Positions 1 through 11,835 of a DNA stretch of 64,000 nt are shown here, in pieces. Both the position numbers and the translations under genes were made by a program. The stretch is from the NCBI GenBank assembly GCA_013400115.1, contig VXBP01004622.1, positions 1,040,314-1,104,313 of the forward strand, written 5' to 3'. Within the stretch, counting starts at the first letter, position 1. Each line of letters opens with the position of its first letter. The notes under the pieces are model-generated. The model had not been told where the DNA came from and ran no database searches. It was given only the letters and a program-made list of their open reading frames with translations. Source of the DNA: Rhinopomastus cyanomelas. Its lineage: Eukaryota; Chordata; Aves; Bucerotiformes; Rhinopomastidae.

Positions 1-28
1 AATGGTTGGACTTGATGATCTTAAGTCA
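1..28 (+). mobile_element. CR1 LINE 3' tail, cut by window edge
   Basis: The first bases carry the GGTTGGACTTGATGATCTTA block found near the 3' end of avian CR1 elements, in sense orientation. The body of the element lies outside the window to the left. Identification rests on recognising the consensus tail. Confidence 0.7.
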
Positions 29-971
29 TTTTCAGCCCAAGTGACTCAGTGAGTCATCAAGGTGGTAGCTAATGGCTTCTTCCTGTTCCTTGCCTTTTGT
101 GTTTCAGCTGCTGTGGAAGAGTCTCCTTCCCAGTGAATTGAGAGGAGCCTCACTGAAACGGCGCTGAGGATTCCCGCTGCCACCTGACATGCCCGTTCTC
201 TCACTGCTGCCTGCTGCAGCATGGCTCGACCCCATGTCCCCAGGCTCAGGAGCTTCCCAGCTGCTCTCCTGAGGTCTGGAACTAGGGAGCTCCTAATAAT
301 GGTTTCCACGAAGCTGGTCTCCCTGAATCAACAAGGGTCACTGTCAACCTCCAGTGCCTGGACGTGCCATGAGGCAGAACATCCCCCGAGGTCCGGTGCT
401 GTGTATCAGGGGGATTGCTGGGGGACTCTGCCCCTCCCCACTGGAAGGGCCTGTGTACAGGGTTGAGGAGCACAGAGGTTGTTTTCCCCTGTGGAAACTG
501 TCTCTGGTTACAAAGGCCAGGCTGACAGCTCGGTGTCTGAGGGAGCTGTCACAGCAGTGTCTGGAGTTAGGGCCCCAGGCACTGCGCTGGGTGACTAAGT
601 GCAACCTCTTTTCTAATTAGAGAAGTCTGTCCTTTCCCATCCCCCCTCCAAATGTTTTGCTGTTCATTGAGCTGCTCATCACAGCTTTTGAGGGTCCTGG
701 CCTCCACGGCTGGCCGACCCCGGCATGAGGAGCTGCTCAGTGCAGCACAACCCAGCTCGCTTCCCCAGAATGCTGCCTGGAGCTTCCCAGTTACATCCTG
801 CACTGACCTCAGGAGCAAACCTGAGCATCTTCCCGCTGACATTTATCCTCAGGCCCCTAAATCCTGCTGCTGACCAGTGCAGTGGCTCCCAGCTGAGCTA
901 GCAAAAGGCAGCAAAATCCAGTGAGCGATTGTCAGCAGTTGCAGTTTTTTAACCCAGATCTCCCTGGGGAG
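29..971. other. Non-coding stretch, nothing recognised
   Basis: Only short open frames occur here (under about 95 codons on either strand) and none resembles a known protein. There is no clear repeat apart from the CR1 tail at the left edge. In mammals NEK8 lies upstream of TRAF4, but no kinase or RCC1-repeat coding sequence is visible here. Confidence 0.5.
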
Positions 972-1485
972 ATCACAGCATCACGGAACATTAGGGATTG
1001 GAAGGGACCTTGAAAGATCATCCAGTCCAGTTCCACTGCCACAGCGGGATCCCTTGGATCCAGGCACGCAGGAACGTGTCCCGGAGGGTTGTAAACGTCT
1101 CCTGAGACCTCCTTGGGCGGTCCGTTCCAGTGCTCTGTCACCCTCGCTGGGAAGAGGTTCCCGTGGAACCTCCTGTGTTCCAGCTCACACCCGTTGCCCC
1201 TTGTCCTGTCTTTAGGGTGCCACTGAGCAGAGCCCGGCTCCATCCTCCTGACACCCGCCCTTTCGATGTTTATCCATGTTAATGGGGTCACCTCTCCATC
1301 TCCTTTTTTCCAAGCTCAAGAGCCCCAGCTCCCTCAGCCTTTCCTCATCAGAGATGTTCCACTCCCTTCATCATCTTTGTGGCTCTGCACTGGACTCTCT
1401 CCAGCAGTTCTGTGTCGTCCTGGAACTGAGGGGCCCAGAACTGGATGCGATATTCCAGATGATGAGCTTTCACCAGGGCTCCTTT
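972..1485 (-). mobile_element. CR1 LINE fragment, antisense
   Basis: Read on the minus strand this ends in the CR1 tail block (GATGATCTTTCAAGGTCCC, then CCAATCCCTAATG). The upstream part holds the usual CR1 3'-region phrases: 'ctggaacaca', 'gaggttccacgggaacctc', 'cactggaacggacc', and the region of 'ccagttctgggcccc'. It is a 5'-truncated copy of about 500 bp, the usual state of CR1 insertions. The inner (right) boundary is approximate. Confidence 0.85.
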
Positions 1486-4400
1486 CTGCTGGCAGGAGGG
1501 GGCATCTCACTGTGCCACACGCACTTTTTTAAAGTCTCCAGAAAGGCTGTTTCTTTTCCTTTATGATTTTTTTTTTATTATTTTCTCCTCCTCTTTTCTT
1601 TTTTTAACTTGCATCTGCCCTGGGCCATTTTGTGATGAGCTTCTGTCTCTGATCTGTCTGACATTGCAAATGCTCTTGCCTTTCACATCCATCTTTGTGC
1701 CGTTGCCAATCTGCTGTGTATAAAGTCAGTGCTTTCATAAGCTGGCTGAGATGAAATCTCTCTAATTATTTTTGTGATTCGTTCCTGTTTTCAATGAGGG
1801 GAAACCTCACTGAGCTCTGGGAGAAGCCGACTGATCCCTCTGTCATGTGAAAGGTAATGAATTTCTGCAGGTCTTCAGTTCTGTTCCTCTCTCGCCTCCC
1901 AGGCTCCTGCTGGGGAAGGGAGCGGGTCCCGTCCAGCCGGCAGAGGCGTGTGCTCAGACACGGCCTCCCTCGCTGGCTCCTGGCAGGGTGGGTTCAGGGG
2001 TTTTTCCCTGCCCTTTCTGTTTCTTGTGGAGCTGCCTTTGTGGGTCACACCCTGCTATCCCAGGAGGCCGACTTGAATTCAGAGACTCTGCCAGTCCCTT
2101 GGCACTCGCCTCTTGCTGCAGCTTATAGAGGGGACTTTGGTGTTGATGGAGGGGAAGGTGTTTTTTGCTCCCAGACCAACCTGGGCATCAAAATAATTGT
2201 AGAGCTGGGTTAAACTGCCTCTGGGCCTCTGCCTCTTCTCTGTGCACTGAGCTGGCGGCAACAGCAGCTCCTACAGCCACAGGTTTCTCGTGGTGGTGTG
2301 ATTCCCAGCACTTGGGGCTCCCCTGGCCCCACACCTCGTAAGAATGGGCTTGGTGTTCCCACCAGGGCTGAGGGCTGCCTGTGACGCCAGGTGGGCAGGA
2401 CACAGGTCTCTGCCACTCTTTGTCTTGGCAGTGGTGACATCAAAATGGCACTGACACAGGGGACCTGCAGCCTGAAGAGCATCCGGGCTCTCCCTGCTCC
2501 AACTGGGCTGCCAAACCTCCAGCAACACCTCTGTTCTCGCTGGCGTTAGGTGGGTTGTTTATGGCTTAATGATGCCTTTGCACTGCAGTGCTGGCTCTGG
2601 AGGTGTCACCAGCTTGAATATCAAGACCCTTCAGTCCCAGCAAGGGGAACCAGTATGGACCAGTCTGATTTGTGCTGGACCGGGGGCTCACCGATCAGGG
2701 CTGGAGCCCTTGGGGATTTCGCAGCCCGTGCGCTCCGTGCTGGAGTTCAGCCGTGAAGCCCAGCACGATGATTTGAATAATTTAATACCGGGCTGTGACC
2801 AAGCCTGGCGAAAGGGTAAAGGAAACAAAGAGGCCCCCAGCCCCGAGCAACAATAGCTCTTGAAACGACAAGCCGCGGCATGTCCGCGCAGCCGGAGGCG
2901 CAGAGCAGCCCGGGCAAATAGGCCAGTTGCATTCCTCACGTCTGGCTGCTGCTTTGTTTCCCTGCAGAAGCTCCTGGTGAAAACTGCAGGTCTCAGGGCT
3001 TCTCCCTTGATCCTTGTTTTGTTCCCGCATCCCTCGGAGCTACTGGTGGATCAGCTGCGGCCCTGTAGCTCTCCTGGCTACGAGGGAGCAGGAAGAGAAT
3101 GTGGGGATGAGGCTGCTTGGTCCCGTCTTGGGCATCGCAGCCCATGAGTGGGACATCCCCTGTGGTCACTGTCACCCTGGGAAAGCCTGTCCCTGTCCCC
3201 ATACCCAACAGGATCTTGCTCACCCTGGTGCTATCAGCAGGAAACAGCGCAGACCACTGCTGATCCTGGAGCTGATTGATTCCAGCCCCTCTGTTGTGGT
3301 TGTAGCCCAGGTCCCGCAAGGCTTGGCAGAAGGTGCCGCTGCCGTCCCTGTGTCCGGCCGCCTCGCAGCCGGTCCCTGGGCACGCGTCCCCAGAAGCAGG
3401 GAGAGGTCTCTCTCCCACTCCTTTCCCCGGGGCAAAACGCTCCACCTTCACTTCTTTAGAAGCTGGAGCGTCGGTTCTGGGTCCCTCCAGCTGAAGTTAA
3501 ACACAAACAGAAGAATGGAGACGGACAGGGAGAGGCCAGGCTGAGGGGCAGAAGGCAGGAACCCAGATGGGTTCAAGGACTGGCCCATCGCGGAGGGGAC
3601 AGGAAACATATTGGGGAACAGGGAACATATTGGGGGCCGGAGAACAAATCACCTCCACAAAGGGAATTGCCCTGCCCGGGGGACGAGTGTCGCCTTTGTG
3701 CGAGACAAACGCCTGGCTCTGATGTGGAGTGCGGGGAGGGTTTCCCTCAGGGAGAGGGGAAAAGGAAGGGAGCTTTGTTTACGGGGTCTGACACCTCCCA
3801 GCAGTCCTGCCGGCACAGCCAGCGCCTTCTGATGGCTTTGTCAGCTCCTGGCTAATTAGCCGAGATGCTCCTCAGTGAAGCTAGGAGAGGAAAGAAAGAA
3901 AAGCATCAAAGAGAAGCAGCAAGAAGTGATGAAACTTGTCTCTGCTTCGTGCTGCTGTCGGAGCTCACAGGAGCGTCGTGTCCTGTGCCCTGTGTGAGGT
4001 GCCAAGGACATGCCCTTCAGTCCTGAACCCACACTCTTAGTAGGGTCCAGGGGTGGCCTTAGACAGGACCATGTCCCAGTGTGTTGCGGGGTGTAGGGCA
4101 GTGCCTGACTCTTGCTGGGAGTGGAGCCTGGCTCTAGGGCGGACTTGGTGGCAGAACCAGATTCTTGTAGCTCCTGCCCTGGAGGGGGAAATCACAGCCC
4201 TGGGCAAACCTGCCCTTGGAGCAGCAGCTGGACCCTGGTGATGGCTTGGAGGTGCCCTCTGTACCCCACTGCTTTCTATTCCGTTCGCCACACTGCTGTT
4301 TATACACTGGGTTCCCAGGTGCTCTGGGGGCTGGTTAAAGTTTACCTTGGGCTCAGAAAAGACCCTGCAACAGCTGTTCATGCTCAACATCCACCCTACC

Positions 4401-4990
4401 GGCGCTATCTGGGTGTTGGGAGGTAGCACCCTGTGGCAGGGTAACCTCTTCTCCCTCGGGGTAACCCCGGAAACCAGCCACCCATCTATTTCTGGGCAGC
4501 AGGCTGCCTTCCCCCCACCTTGGGGCCACTGTAAGATTTTTATTTTAAGTGGAGCCACTCGGGGAGAAGGGTAACGTGAGCTCCTTGAGTGACAAGTGCT
4601 GGAGCCTGGCTAGCTCAGCGTGTCCCTCAGGAATCCCCCTCCTCTGCCATTTGCTAATTGAAATCTGCTAACATTTGGGGCTGGAGCAACTGCCGCCCTT
4701 TAATGGGAAGCTCTGGCTGCAGCGTTGGTGGGGCTCACACATGCTCTCAGCCTGTCATCTGCTCGTCTCCATCTCTGGGGAAAGGGGCAAATACTCCCAT
4801 ATGCTGCTCTGGTTTGTGAAAAGGGTGAGGTGGGGGCTGGAGCCAGACAGAATCGCTTTTATCCCCCTTGCTCTGGGCTTTTCCCTGCGAGGCTGGAAAC
4901 CACGGGCTGGGGGCTGATCTTGGCAGCAACCCTGGGCCGGGGGGAGCTCAGGGTGAGATCAAGCCACAGAAGCCCGAGCCTGTGCTGTGG
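1486..4990. other. Intergenic DNA upstream of TRAF4, no gene recognised
   Basis: A T-rich tract lies at about 1,560-1,610. The rest is moderately GC-rich unique-looking DNA. Open frames reach about 176 codons (3,014-3,544, plus strand), but their composition is Gly/Pro/Arg/Cys-rich and lacks recognisable domains, as expected of chance frames in GC-rich avian DNA. The TRAF4 transcription start may lie near its right edge. Confidence 0.5.
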
Positions 4991-5059
4991 TGGGGGGCGC
5001 TCAGGACAGCCTTGCCGTGTCCTAGCTCTGCTGTTCCCCACCTTAGACCCTGCTGCGAG

Positions 5060-6600
5060 TGATGGCTGCGACAACGGGGTGCTCCCCAAATCCCGGGGTG
5101 GCTGTATCCGATACCCCAAACCCCCCCACTCCAAATTCCCCCGCGGCACTGGGTCCCCGATCCCCCCCCCCCTCGCACCGTGGTGCGGTGGGTCCCCCAA
5201 ACACCCCCGGGAAGGTCCGTGCCCGAGGACCTTCGCCCCCCCTCCAGGGGTACCAAGGCCACTGTAGCCTCCGGTGCGGGGAGGCGGAGCCCGCCGGGGG
5301 TGGGGGGCGGGAGGCGGTGTCGGGCCTGTTCCACCGCCCCGTCCGGCCCCCCCGGGCGGAGCCGGGACTCGGCAGCGCGGAGGACCGGAGCGGGACGGCG
5401 GCGGCGGCTGAAGAGGAGGAGGAGGAGGAGAAGGAGGAGGAGGAGGAAGAAGAAGAAGAGAGCGGGATGCCGGGCTACGACTACAAGCTGCTGGAGCGGC
5501 CGCGGCGGCGGGTGCTGTGTCCTCTGTGCGGGAAACCCATGCGGGAGCCCGTGCGGGTCTCCACCTGCGGCCACCGCTTCTGCGACACCTGCCTGCAGGA
5601 GTTCCTCAGGTGAGTCGCGACATGACGTCACGGACGCCCCGACTTGACGTTGAGCCCCGCGCCCCTTCCTCCATCGAGTGCCCCGATCATCCCTCTCCCA
5701 CCCCAGTTCCGCACGCGGGTGGGGATCAGGCTGCTCCCGTCTGCTCCCTCCACCCCCAGCATACGGCTGCTCCTGGGTGTTGCTGCTGGGTGCGGGGGTG
5801 CCCTGGGGTGCCCTGAGGTGGCAGAGTACTACGGGAAGGGGTGCAGGATGCCTCGGGGGTTCCGCGAGGGTGCGGGATGCCCCGTGGGTTCCCCGGGTGT
5901 GCGGGTTTTGCCCAGCCCCTGACAGCTGCCTCGCAGGGTGCAGCGGCCCGTGGCCCCTTTCGGGGAGGAGGAGGAGGAGGAAGAGGAGGGCTTGGTGAAG
6001 CCCTGAGAGTTTCGAGCGTTTGCAAAGATTTGTGTTTAACCCCTTCCTGCCCCGACGGAGGGAGCGATCGAATGGGCGGGGGGGAGGTTCTGGCCGTCCT
6101 TGCGCCCACGGATGAGCGCGACCCGACGAGTCCCCTCGCTGGGGATCCCACGGGCTGGCAGCCCCGACCCAGACACTGGCATCGTGCCCTGCCCGGTACT
6201 GCCAGGCCAGGTTGGTTGTCGCCGCCGTGCCCGGTGACGGGCCGGTGGTGCCACGGTGGCAATGCGGGGGGGGGTGTTGATGGTGCGGGCGTCAGTGCCC
6301 CCCGGGCGGTGCGAAGCGTCACCGTGGCCCCGGGTTCCGCCTACATCTGCACCTCGCCCCGTCGAAGCGACCTTTGCCCGGTGCGGGGCCCCGTACCCTC
6401 CACGGGCAGGTTTCTACGAAACCGGGCGTTCCCCGGGGCCGGTGCCAGGCTGCGCCTCCACCGCCCCGCACTCCTCCCGCGGGCAACACGGCTCTGCCGG
6501 GGCGCCCGGACACCGGGGGTTCCCCCTCCCCAAGCCCCGACACTTGCACCCCATCAGCTTTGGGGGGGGGATATCACGGGCTGAGCCCTTCAGCTCTGCC
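5060..6600. promoter_or_regulatory. TRAF4 CpG island spanning promoter, exon 1 and start of intron 1
   Basis: CpG dinucleotides become dense from about 5,060, run through the TRAF4 start codon and fall away near 6,600, in contrast to the flanks. GC-box-like GGGCGG and CCGCCC strings are present, for example at about 5,330-5,360. No TATA box was found at a sensible distance. The transcription start cannot be placed from sequence alone. Confidence 0.65.
5410..5461 (+). repeat. GAG/GAA purine microsatellite just upstream of TRAF4 ATG
   Basis: An uninterrupted run of GAG, GAA and AAG triplets ends six bases before the TRAF4 start codon. In the TRAF4 frame it would read as an almost pure glutamate tract. 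It is most simply a 5' UTR simple repeat, but the frame is open through it. Confidence 0.85.
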
Positions 6601-9600
6601 GTCTGTGCCCCGGGGGATGCCACGGGGTCCCCCGCCTGTCACCTCACTGTGCCCCAGCTCGCCGTGAAGGTCAGGAGCAAGGACGGTCCCCCTGGGAGCT
6701 GCCTCAGCACATTCCCTGCCCGGCCGAGCATGAGGAATGGGGAGGCTTTGGTGGGGATTAGACGTTTGCTTCGGGTCACCGTCCCCCTTCCCACTAGCCC
6801 TGACACCCCAACACTGTGCACAGGGTGCAGGCAGGGCTGCCTGTCCCTGGAAAGGCAGCAGGGTGATGCCAGTTATGGGGCAATGCCAGCTGTGGGGTGA
6901 TGCCAGTTGTGGGGCGATGCCAGGCGTGGGCTCCCTGCAAAGGGCTGGGTGCCCGGGAGCGGCTTATCATAGCGAGTGCCCGGTGACTCTCACAGAAACA
7001 CCCGCTGCGAGCAGATTGGGCACGTGGCGGGGCAGGATCCAGCCGTGCCCCGCGGGACTCGCACCCCACAGCACAGGGCTTGTACCCCACGGCATTGGGG
7101 CTGCTTTTCCTGGCAGTCACTTGGCCCCCAGCACAGAGACGGTTTCTGCAGGGGATGTCACTGTGCCATGGCCAGGTGTCCCAGGCCAGCACTTGCTGGG
7201 TGGCACCACTGGCTCTGTTACACGGTCTCACATCCACTCAGCAGCTCGAGTCGAGGCCATGCCAGTGTCTGCCAAGATCAGATGTGTGGGAGCTATGTGC
7301 GGGCAGGGTGACCTGGTCACATCTTTCAGAGCCACCTTGGAGATACCAGGGCCCTGGACTCCCTCCTGTCCCGGCTGGGTGTCCCTGTGGGCAGCACCCA
7401 TGACCTCCTGCCCCAGTGCCCATGGGGGATGGCTGTGGGGTGCCACCCCAGGCACAGTGTTGTGGGGTCCAGGGGTGATGGTGGCTCCTGCCCAGTCCTG
7501 TCACAGACCAGGCTGCCTGTTGGTCTCTGTACCCATCCCTCCACCCCTAACCTGCCCCTCTGCAGCCCATTCCCACCTCAGGGATGTCTCTGGGGAGAAG
7601 CACCTCATCTTGGGGTCCCAGTGGGATGGGGACCCCTCCACGGTGGCCCACCATCCCCTGTCCCAGCTCACCAAGGTGGCTGTCGGGACAGTTTCCTGCT
7701 GAGCAGGAATCCCCGAGACCCACATCCGGCTGCACATCTGGCACCCAGCTGTTGCCCCAGCACCTCCCATGGGTCCTAGCACCTGGGGGTGTGGGCGCCC
7801 CTGGCCCAGCAGCCAGCATCCTGCCTTAATCCCGGGGGGCTGGGGTGGGCTGCTGGGGCTCCAGATGGTGCCACACTTGAAGCTGCTGGCCCAGACCCCT
7901 GGGGACTGTGGCTGCCGGACCCATCTGGGGCAGGGGGGGATGTCTGGGGGGGGAATTTTCCAGCTCAGACAGATGGACCAGGATTAGAGCTGCAGCTCCC
8001 CAAGGGCCGCAGCTGAACTGGATGGCAAAGGGGCAGCACCGATGTCCTGGGGTGGGATGGAGGGGACCCCCTGGGATGTGGTATCTGTGTCACCAGTGAC
8101 ACCACATTCCCCAGCCGCTTGTGAGCCTGACCCCTCTCTGTCTTACAGCGAAGGCGTCTTCAAGTGTCCCGAGGATCAATTGCCCCTGGACTATGCCAAG
8201 GTGAGCCCTGGCACTTTGTACCCAGCTTGGAAGGGGTGGGAGAACCCTGTCACCTGGCACAGCTGCCTGGCACAGCCACCCCAGCCTGGCACAGCCACCC
8301 ATGCGGAAGCAAAAGCTCTTTGTGCTGCGGAGCTGGGGAACGGAAACCCACTCCCAACAAAGGGCGCTTGTTCGTGTGCCGGCGAGGGGGATCCGGCCCC
8401 AGGCACTGTGCCCGTGGCTGCTGGCCATGCTGGGATGGGGGTCCAGGTGCCCTCATAGCCTGGCTGCAGGATGCTGATGCCCTGGTACTGCCTTCCCCAG
8501 ATCTACCCTGACCCGGAGCTGGAGGCGCAGGTGCTGAGCCTGGCCATCCGCTGCATTCACAGCGAGGAGGGCTGCCGCTGGAGCGGGCTCATCAAGCACC
8601 TCCAGGTAGGCTTTGGCTGGATAATGGTGGGTGGGGGGACCAAGGCTGTGCCCTGCAGCTCCCCCCATCATCCTCATGCCCCCCAGGCCCATCTCGGCAC
8701 CTGTGGCTTCAACGTCATCCCCTGCCCCAACCGGTGCAGCGCCAAGCTGAGCCGCCGTGACCTGCCCGAGCACGTCCAGCACGGCTGCCCCAAGCGCCGG
8801 GTCAAGTGCGAGTTCTGCGCCACTGACTTCACCGGGGAGGCCTTTGAGGTGGCTGGGGGGCACTGTGGGGTGGCACACGGCTGGCAGGGGTGGCTGAGGC
8901 TGGTGTGGGGGTGTAGCCAGGTTGGGGCAGGGGCAGTGTAGGGGGCAGGGTGGGACCTAGAGAGGCTGCAGGGCACCATGGGGGCACAACCAGGCCATGG
9001 GACAGAGCCTGGGTGGGGGCACAGGCTGGCGATGGGGACAGTGCTTGGCACTGGGAGGGCTTGCGGAGAGAACCTGGGTGGTGGGGACAGAGCTTGGGTG
9101 GGGACACAGCTTGGCTGTGGGGACAGTGCATAAAACAAGGAGTGGGCTGCTCACTGGGTGTGGGGACAGAGCCTGAGTAGGGAACAGAGCCCCTGTGTGG
9201 GGCAAAGCCTGACTATGGGGAAGAGTCCAGGTGGGGGGCACCATGGAGGGCACAGCCTGGCTATGGGGACAATGTGTGGCACTGGGAGGGGGCTTCATGC
9301 TGGGTGTGGGGACAGAACCCGGGTGGAGGACACAGCCTGGCTTTGTGGGACAGTGCAGGACACTGGGATGGGGCTGCACACAGGGTGTGGGGACAGAAGC
9401 TGGATGGTGAAGATAGAGCCCAGGTGGGGGACACCATGGAGAGCACAGCCTGGCTATGGGGGACACTTCATGGCCCCATCTGTTGGCAAGGCTGGAACCA
9501 CTGAGGACAATGCTACCGCTGTCCCCAGGGCCACCAGGGAACGTGTCCTCAGGAGAGCGTCTACTGCGAGAACAAGTGTGGGGCCCGCATGATGCGGCGC

Positions 9601-11407
9601 CTGCTGTCCCAGCACACCCTGGCCGAGTGCCCCAAGCGCACCCAGCCCTGCACCTACTGCACCAAGGAGTTTGTCTTTGACACCATCCAGGTGAGATGGG
9701 GCCCACGGGACCCTCACCCTGCCAGCCCCTGGCTCAGGCTGATGGCCACTCTCTGTCCTCAGAACCACCAGTATCAGTGTCCCCGGTACCCCGTGCCCTG
9801 CCCCAACCAGTGTGGGACACCCAGCATCGCCCGGGAGGATGTGCCCACCCACCTCAAGGAGAGCTGCAGCACTGCCCTGCTGCTGTGCCCCTTCAAGGAC
9901 GCTGGCTGCAAGCACCGGGTGAGTGTGTCCTTAGTTCAAGAGGGCACGGAACTGCTTGAGAGGGTCCAGGCAGAGCCACAAAGATGATGGAGTGGAGCAT
10001 CTCCCTGATGAGGAAAGGCTGAGGGAGCTGGGTCTCTTGAGCTTGGAAAAAGGAGACTGAGGGGTGACCCCATTCATGTGGATAAATATGGGAAGGGTGG
10101 GTGTCAGGAGGATGGAGCCAGGCTCTGCTCAGGGCACCCAATGACAGGACAAGGGGCAGTGGATGTCAGTTGGAGCATAGGAGGTTCCACATCAATATGA
10201 GCAGGATCTTCTCCCCAGTGAGGGTGACAGAGCACTGGAAGGGGCTGCCCAGGGTGGTTGTGGAATCTCCTTCTCTGGAGATGACTAAAACTCACCTGGA
10301 CATGTTCTTGTGTGACTTGATCTCAAGGATCATGCTGTGGCAGGGGAATTGGACTGGATGATGTTTGGAGTTCCCTTCCAAGCCCTAATGTTCTGTGATT
10401 CTGTGTCCCTGGCTCTGTGCCAGCATCCCTGTGACCTGCCGTCCCCACCACAGTGTGTCTGTGCTCCGTGGCATCCCCACACCTCTCTTGCCCTGACATC
10501 TGTCCCATCCATGTGGCTCCATAGTGCCCCTCTCCTTCTCCTGCCTCACTCCTGTCTCTTTGCCACCCAACTGTCTCCCTGCCATCCCAACCAGGTGTCC
10601 CTGTGCCACCTGTGTCCCCATGGCATCCCTGTGCTGTTCTGCTCCATACCCCCATGCTCCAACATCTCCATGACAGCCTCACAGCATCCTTCTCCTATCC
10701 CATCCCACCCGGTGTCTCTACTCTGTCCCATCCCACTACTGCCCCTGCTGATGTTGGTCCCACTGTCCCTGCAGTGCCCCAAGATGGCCATGGGCCGGCA
10801 CCTGGAGGAGAGCACCAAGGTGCACCTGGGCATGGTGTGTGCCCTGGTGAGCCGGCAGCGGCAGGAGATCCTCGAGCTGCGGCGGGACGTGGAGGAGCTG
10901 TCGGTGAGCAGCGACGGGACCCTCATCTGGAAGATCGCCGACTACGCCCGCAAGCTGCAGGAGGCCAAAGCCCGCAGCAACTACGAGTTCTTCAGCCCCC
11001 CGTTCTACACCCACAAGTACGGCTACAAGCTCCAGGTCTCGGCTTTCCTCAACGGCAACGGCAGCGGCGAGAGCAGCCACCTCTCGGTCTACATCCGAGT
11101 GCTGCCGGGCGAGTACGACAACCTGCTCGAGTGGCCCTTCTCCTACCGTGTCACCTTCTCCCTGCTGGACCAGAGTGACCCTTCGCTCTCCAAGCCCCAG
11201 CACATCACTGAGACCTTCCACCCCGATCCCAACTGGAAAAACTTCCAGAAGCCGGGAGCGTCGCGCAGCTCCCTGGACGAGAGCACCCTGGGCTTCGGAT
11301 ACCCCAAGTTCATCTCCCACGAGGACATCAAGAAGCGGAACTACGTGCGGGACAACGCCATCTTCATCAAGGCCTCGGTGGAGATCCCACAGAAGATCCT
11401 GGCCTGA
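5467..11407 (+). CDS. TRAF4: TRAF4, TNF receptor-associated factor 4
   Basis: Seven coding exons can be joined with GT/AG borders and consistent phase: 5467-5609, 8149-8200, 8501-8605, 8687-8848, 9529-9690, 9763-9918 and 10775-11407. They give 470 residues ending in TGA, the length I know for human TRAF4. The start MPGYDY matches the family start MPGFDY. Residues 18-57 form the RING finger (C18, C21, C34, H36, C39, C42, C54, D57). Residues about 100-260 hold TRAF-type zinc fingers with repeated CPKR, CPN and CEF/CEN motifs. A short coiled coil follows, and residues about 307-465 form the TRAF-C/MATH domain (YGYKLQVSAFLNGNG, LLEWPF, FHPDPNWKNFQKP). The family acts as an adaptor or E3-type factor in cell junctions, cell polarity and TGF-beta/BMP and Toll signalling. 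That role comes from the family, not from this sequence. The last exon encodes the whole MATH domain. Introns hold minisatellites and one CR1. Confidence 0.97.
6862..6931 (+). repeat. 17-18-bp tandem repeat, about four copies, TRAF4 intron 1
   Basis: Four near-copies of GATGCCAGTTGTGGGG stand in a row with one to three changes each. They lie in the 2.5-kb first intron (5610-8148), which otherwise is GC-rich without recognisable features. A two-copy 25-bp repeat (GTGCGGGATGCCCCG-like) is also visible around 5,845-5,905. Confidence 0.75.
8870..9470 (+). repeat. Degenerate minisatellite filling TRAF4 intron 4
   Basis: Most of intron 4 (8849-9528) consists of diverged copies, about 30-60 bp apart, of a unit built on GGGGACAGAGCCTGGGTGGG and CACAGCCTGGCTATGGGGAC. 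A higher-order period of roughly 110-120 bp is suggested by the repeats of 'cactgggagggggct' and 'cactgggatggggct'. The long open frame on the minus strand here is a by-product of the repeat. Confidence 0.75.
9945..10406 (+). mobile_element. CR1 LINE fragment, sense, in TRAF4 intron 6
   Basis: Sense-orientation CR1 3' region: GAGGAAAGGCTGAGGGAGCT, then GAGCTTGGAAAAAGGAGACT, CACTGGAAGGGGCTGCCCAG and the tail TTCTGTGATTCTGTG. It lies within intron 6 (9919-10774). The rest of that intron, 10,407-10,760, is C/T-rich low-complexity DNA made of loose 'tgtccc/catccc' phrases. Confidence 0.92.
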
Positions 11408-11835
11408 GCCGCGGTGCCCCAGGATGTGAGCTGGGTGCCCCTGCCCAGGGGGTGCCTCATATGGTGCTGAGTCTCTGCCCACAGCGGTGCCCCCAGCCTG
11501 GGGTCGCTGCTGCAGCCACAGCCCGCGGCTCTCAGGTAGGGCAGGGATGGGGCTGCTCCCCCGCAGCCCTCCTGGGGCTGGGACCCCAACTGCCCTCTCC
11601 TGGGGCAGCCCCTTCTCAGGTGCCTGGGGGTGCCGGGAGGGCTGGGCCCCCCCAAATCCCTCCCTGGGGTGTCCAGCAGCCCTGCTGGGGACTCTGCGGG
11701 ACCCCACTGCCCAGAGCCATATTTTGTAACTGGTGCCCCCGGGGTCACGGTCGTTATTTATTACCCCGGGCCGGGGTCTGCTGCCCCCTCCCCACCTCTT
11801 TTTTGTTGTCAATAAACTTTTCTTGTATTTATTAG
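11408..11835 (+). other. TRAF4: TRAF4 3' UTR
   Basis: This GC-rich stretch runs from the TRAF4 stop codon to the poly(A) signal region and has no coding content of its own. The end of the transcript is inferred from AATAAA at 11,811-11,816 followed by a T-rich stretch. Confidence 0.75.
11811..11816 (+). terminator. TRAF4: TRAF4 polyadenylation signal AATAAA
   Basis: Canonical AATAAA about 400 bases after the stop codon, preceded by T-rich sequence and followed by CTTTTCTTGTATTTATT. No competing signal occurs nearer the stop. Confidence 0.85.

Noticed and set aside
1..5000. NEK8, expected upstream of TRAF4 by mammalian synteny
   Set aside because: No kinase motifs or RCC1 repeats were found on either strand, so it is either farther left, elsewhere or missing.
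5409..5461. Microsatellite as evidence of a coding glutamate tract in the normal TRAF4 protein
   Set aside because: The family start MPGFDYKFLE lies just after it and the join to the RING matches without it. Extension is kept only as a hypothesis among the findings.
4948..5631. 227-codon minus-strand open frame with a run of Leu and Phe that looks like a membrane segment
   Set aside because: The hydrophobic run is simply the antisense of the GAG/GAA repeat, so this is not a membrane protein.
6737..7702. 321-codon plus-strand open frame in TRAF4 intron 1
   Set aside because: No known domain, composition follows the GC-rich intron and includes the 17-bp tandem repeat.
8957..9706. 249-codon minus-strand open frame rich in Pro, His, Ser and Cys
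   Set aside because: It is a translation of the intronic minisatellite and part of TRAF4 exon 5 in antisense. Its repetitive protein mirrors the DNA repeat.
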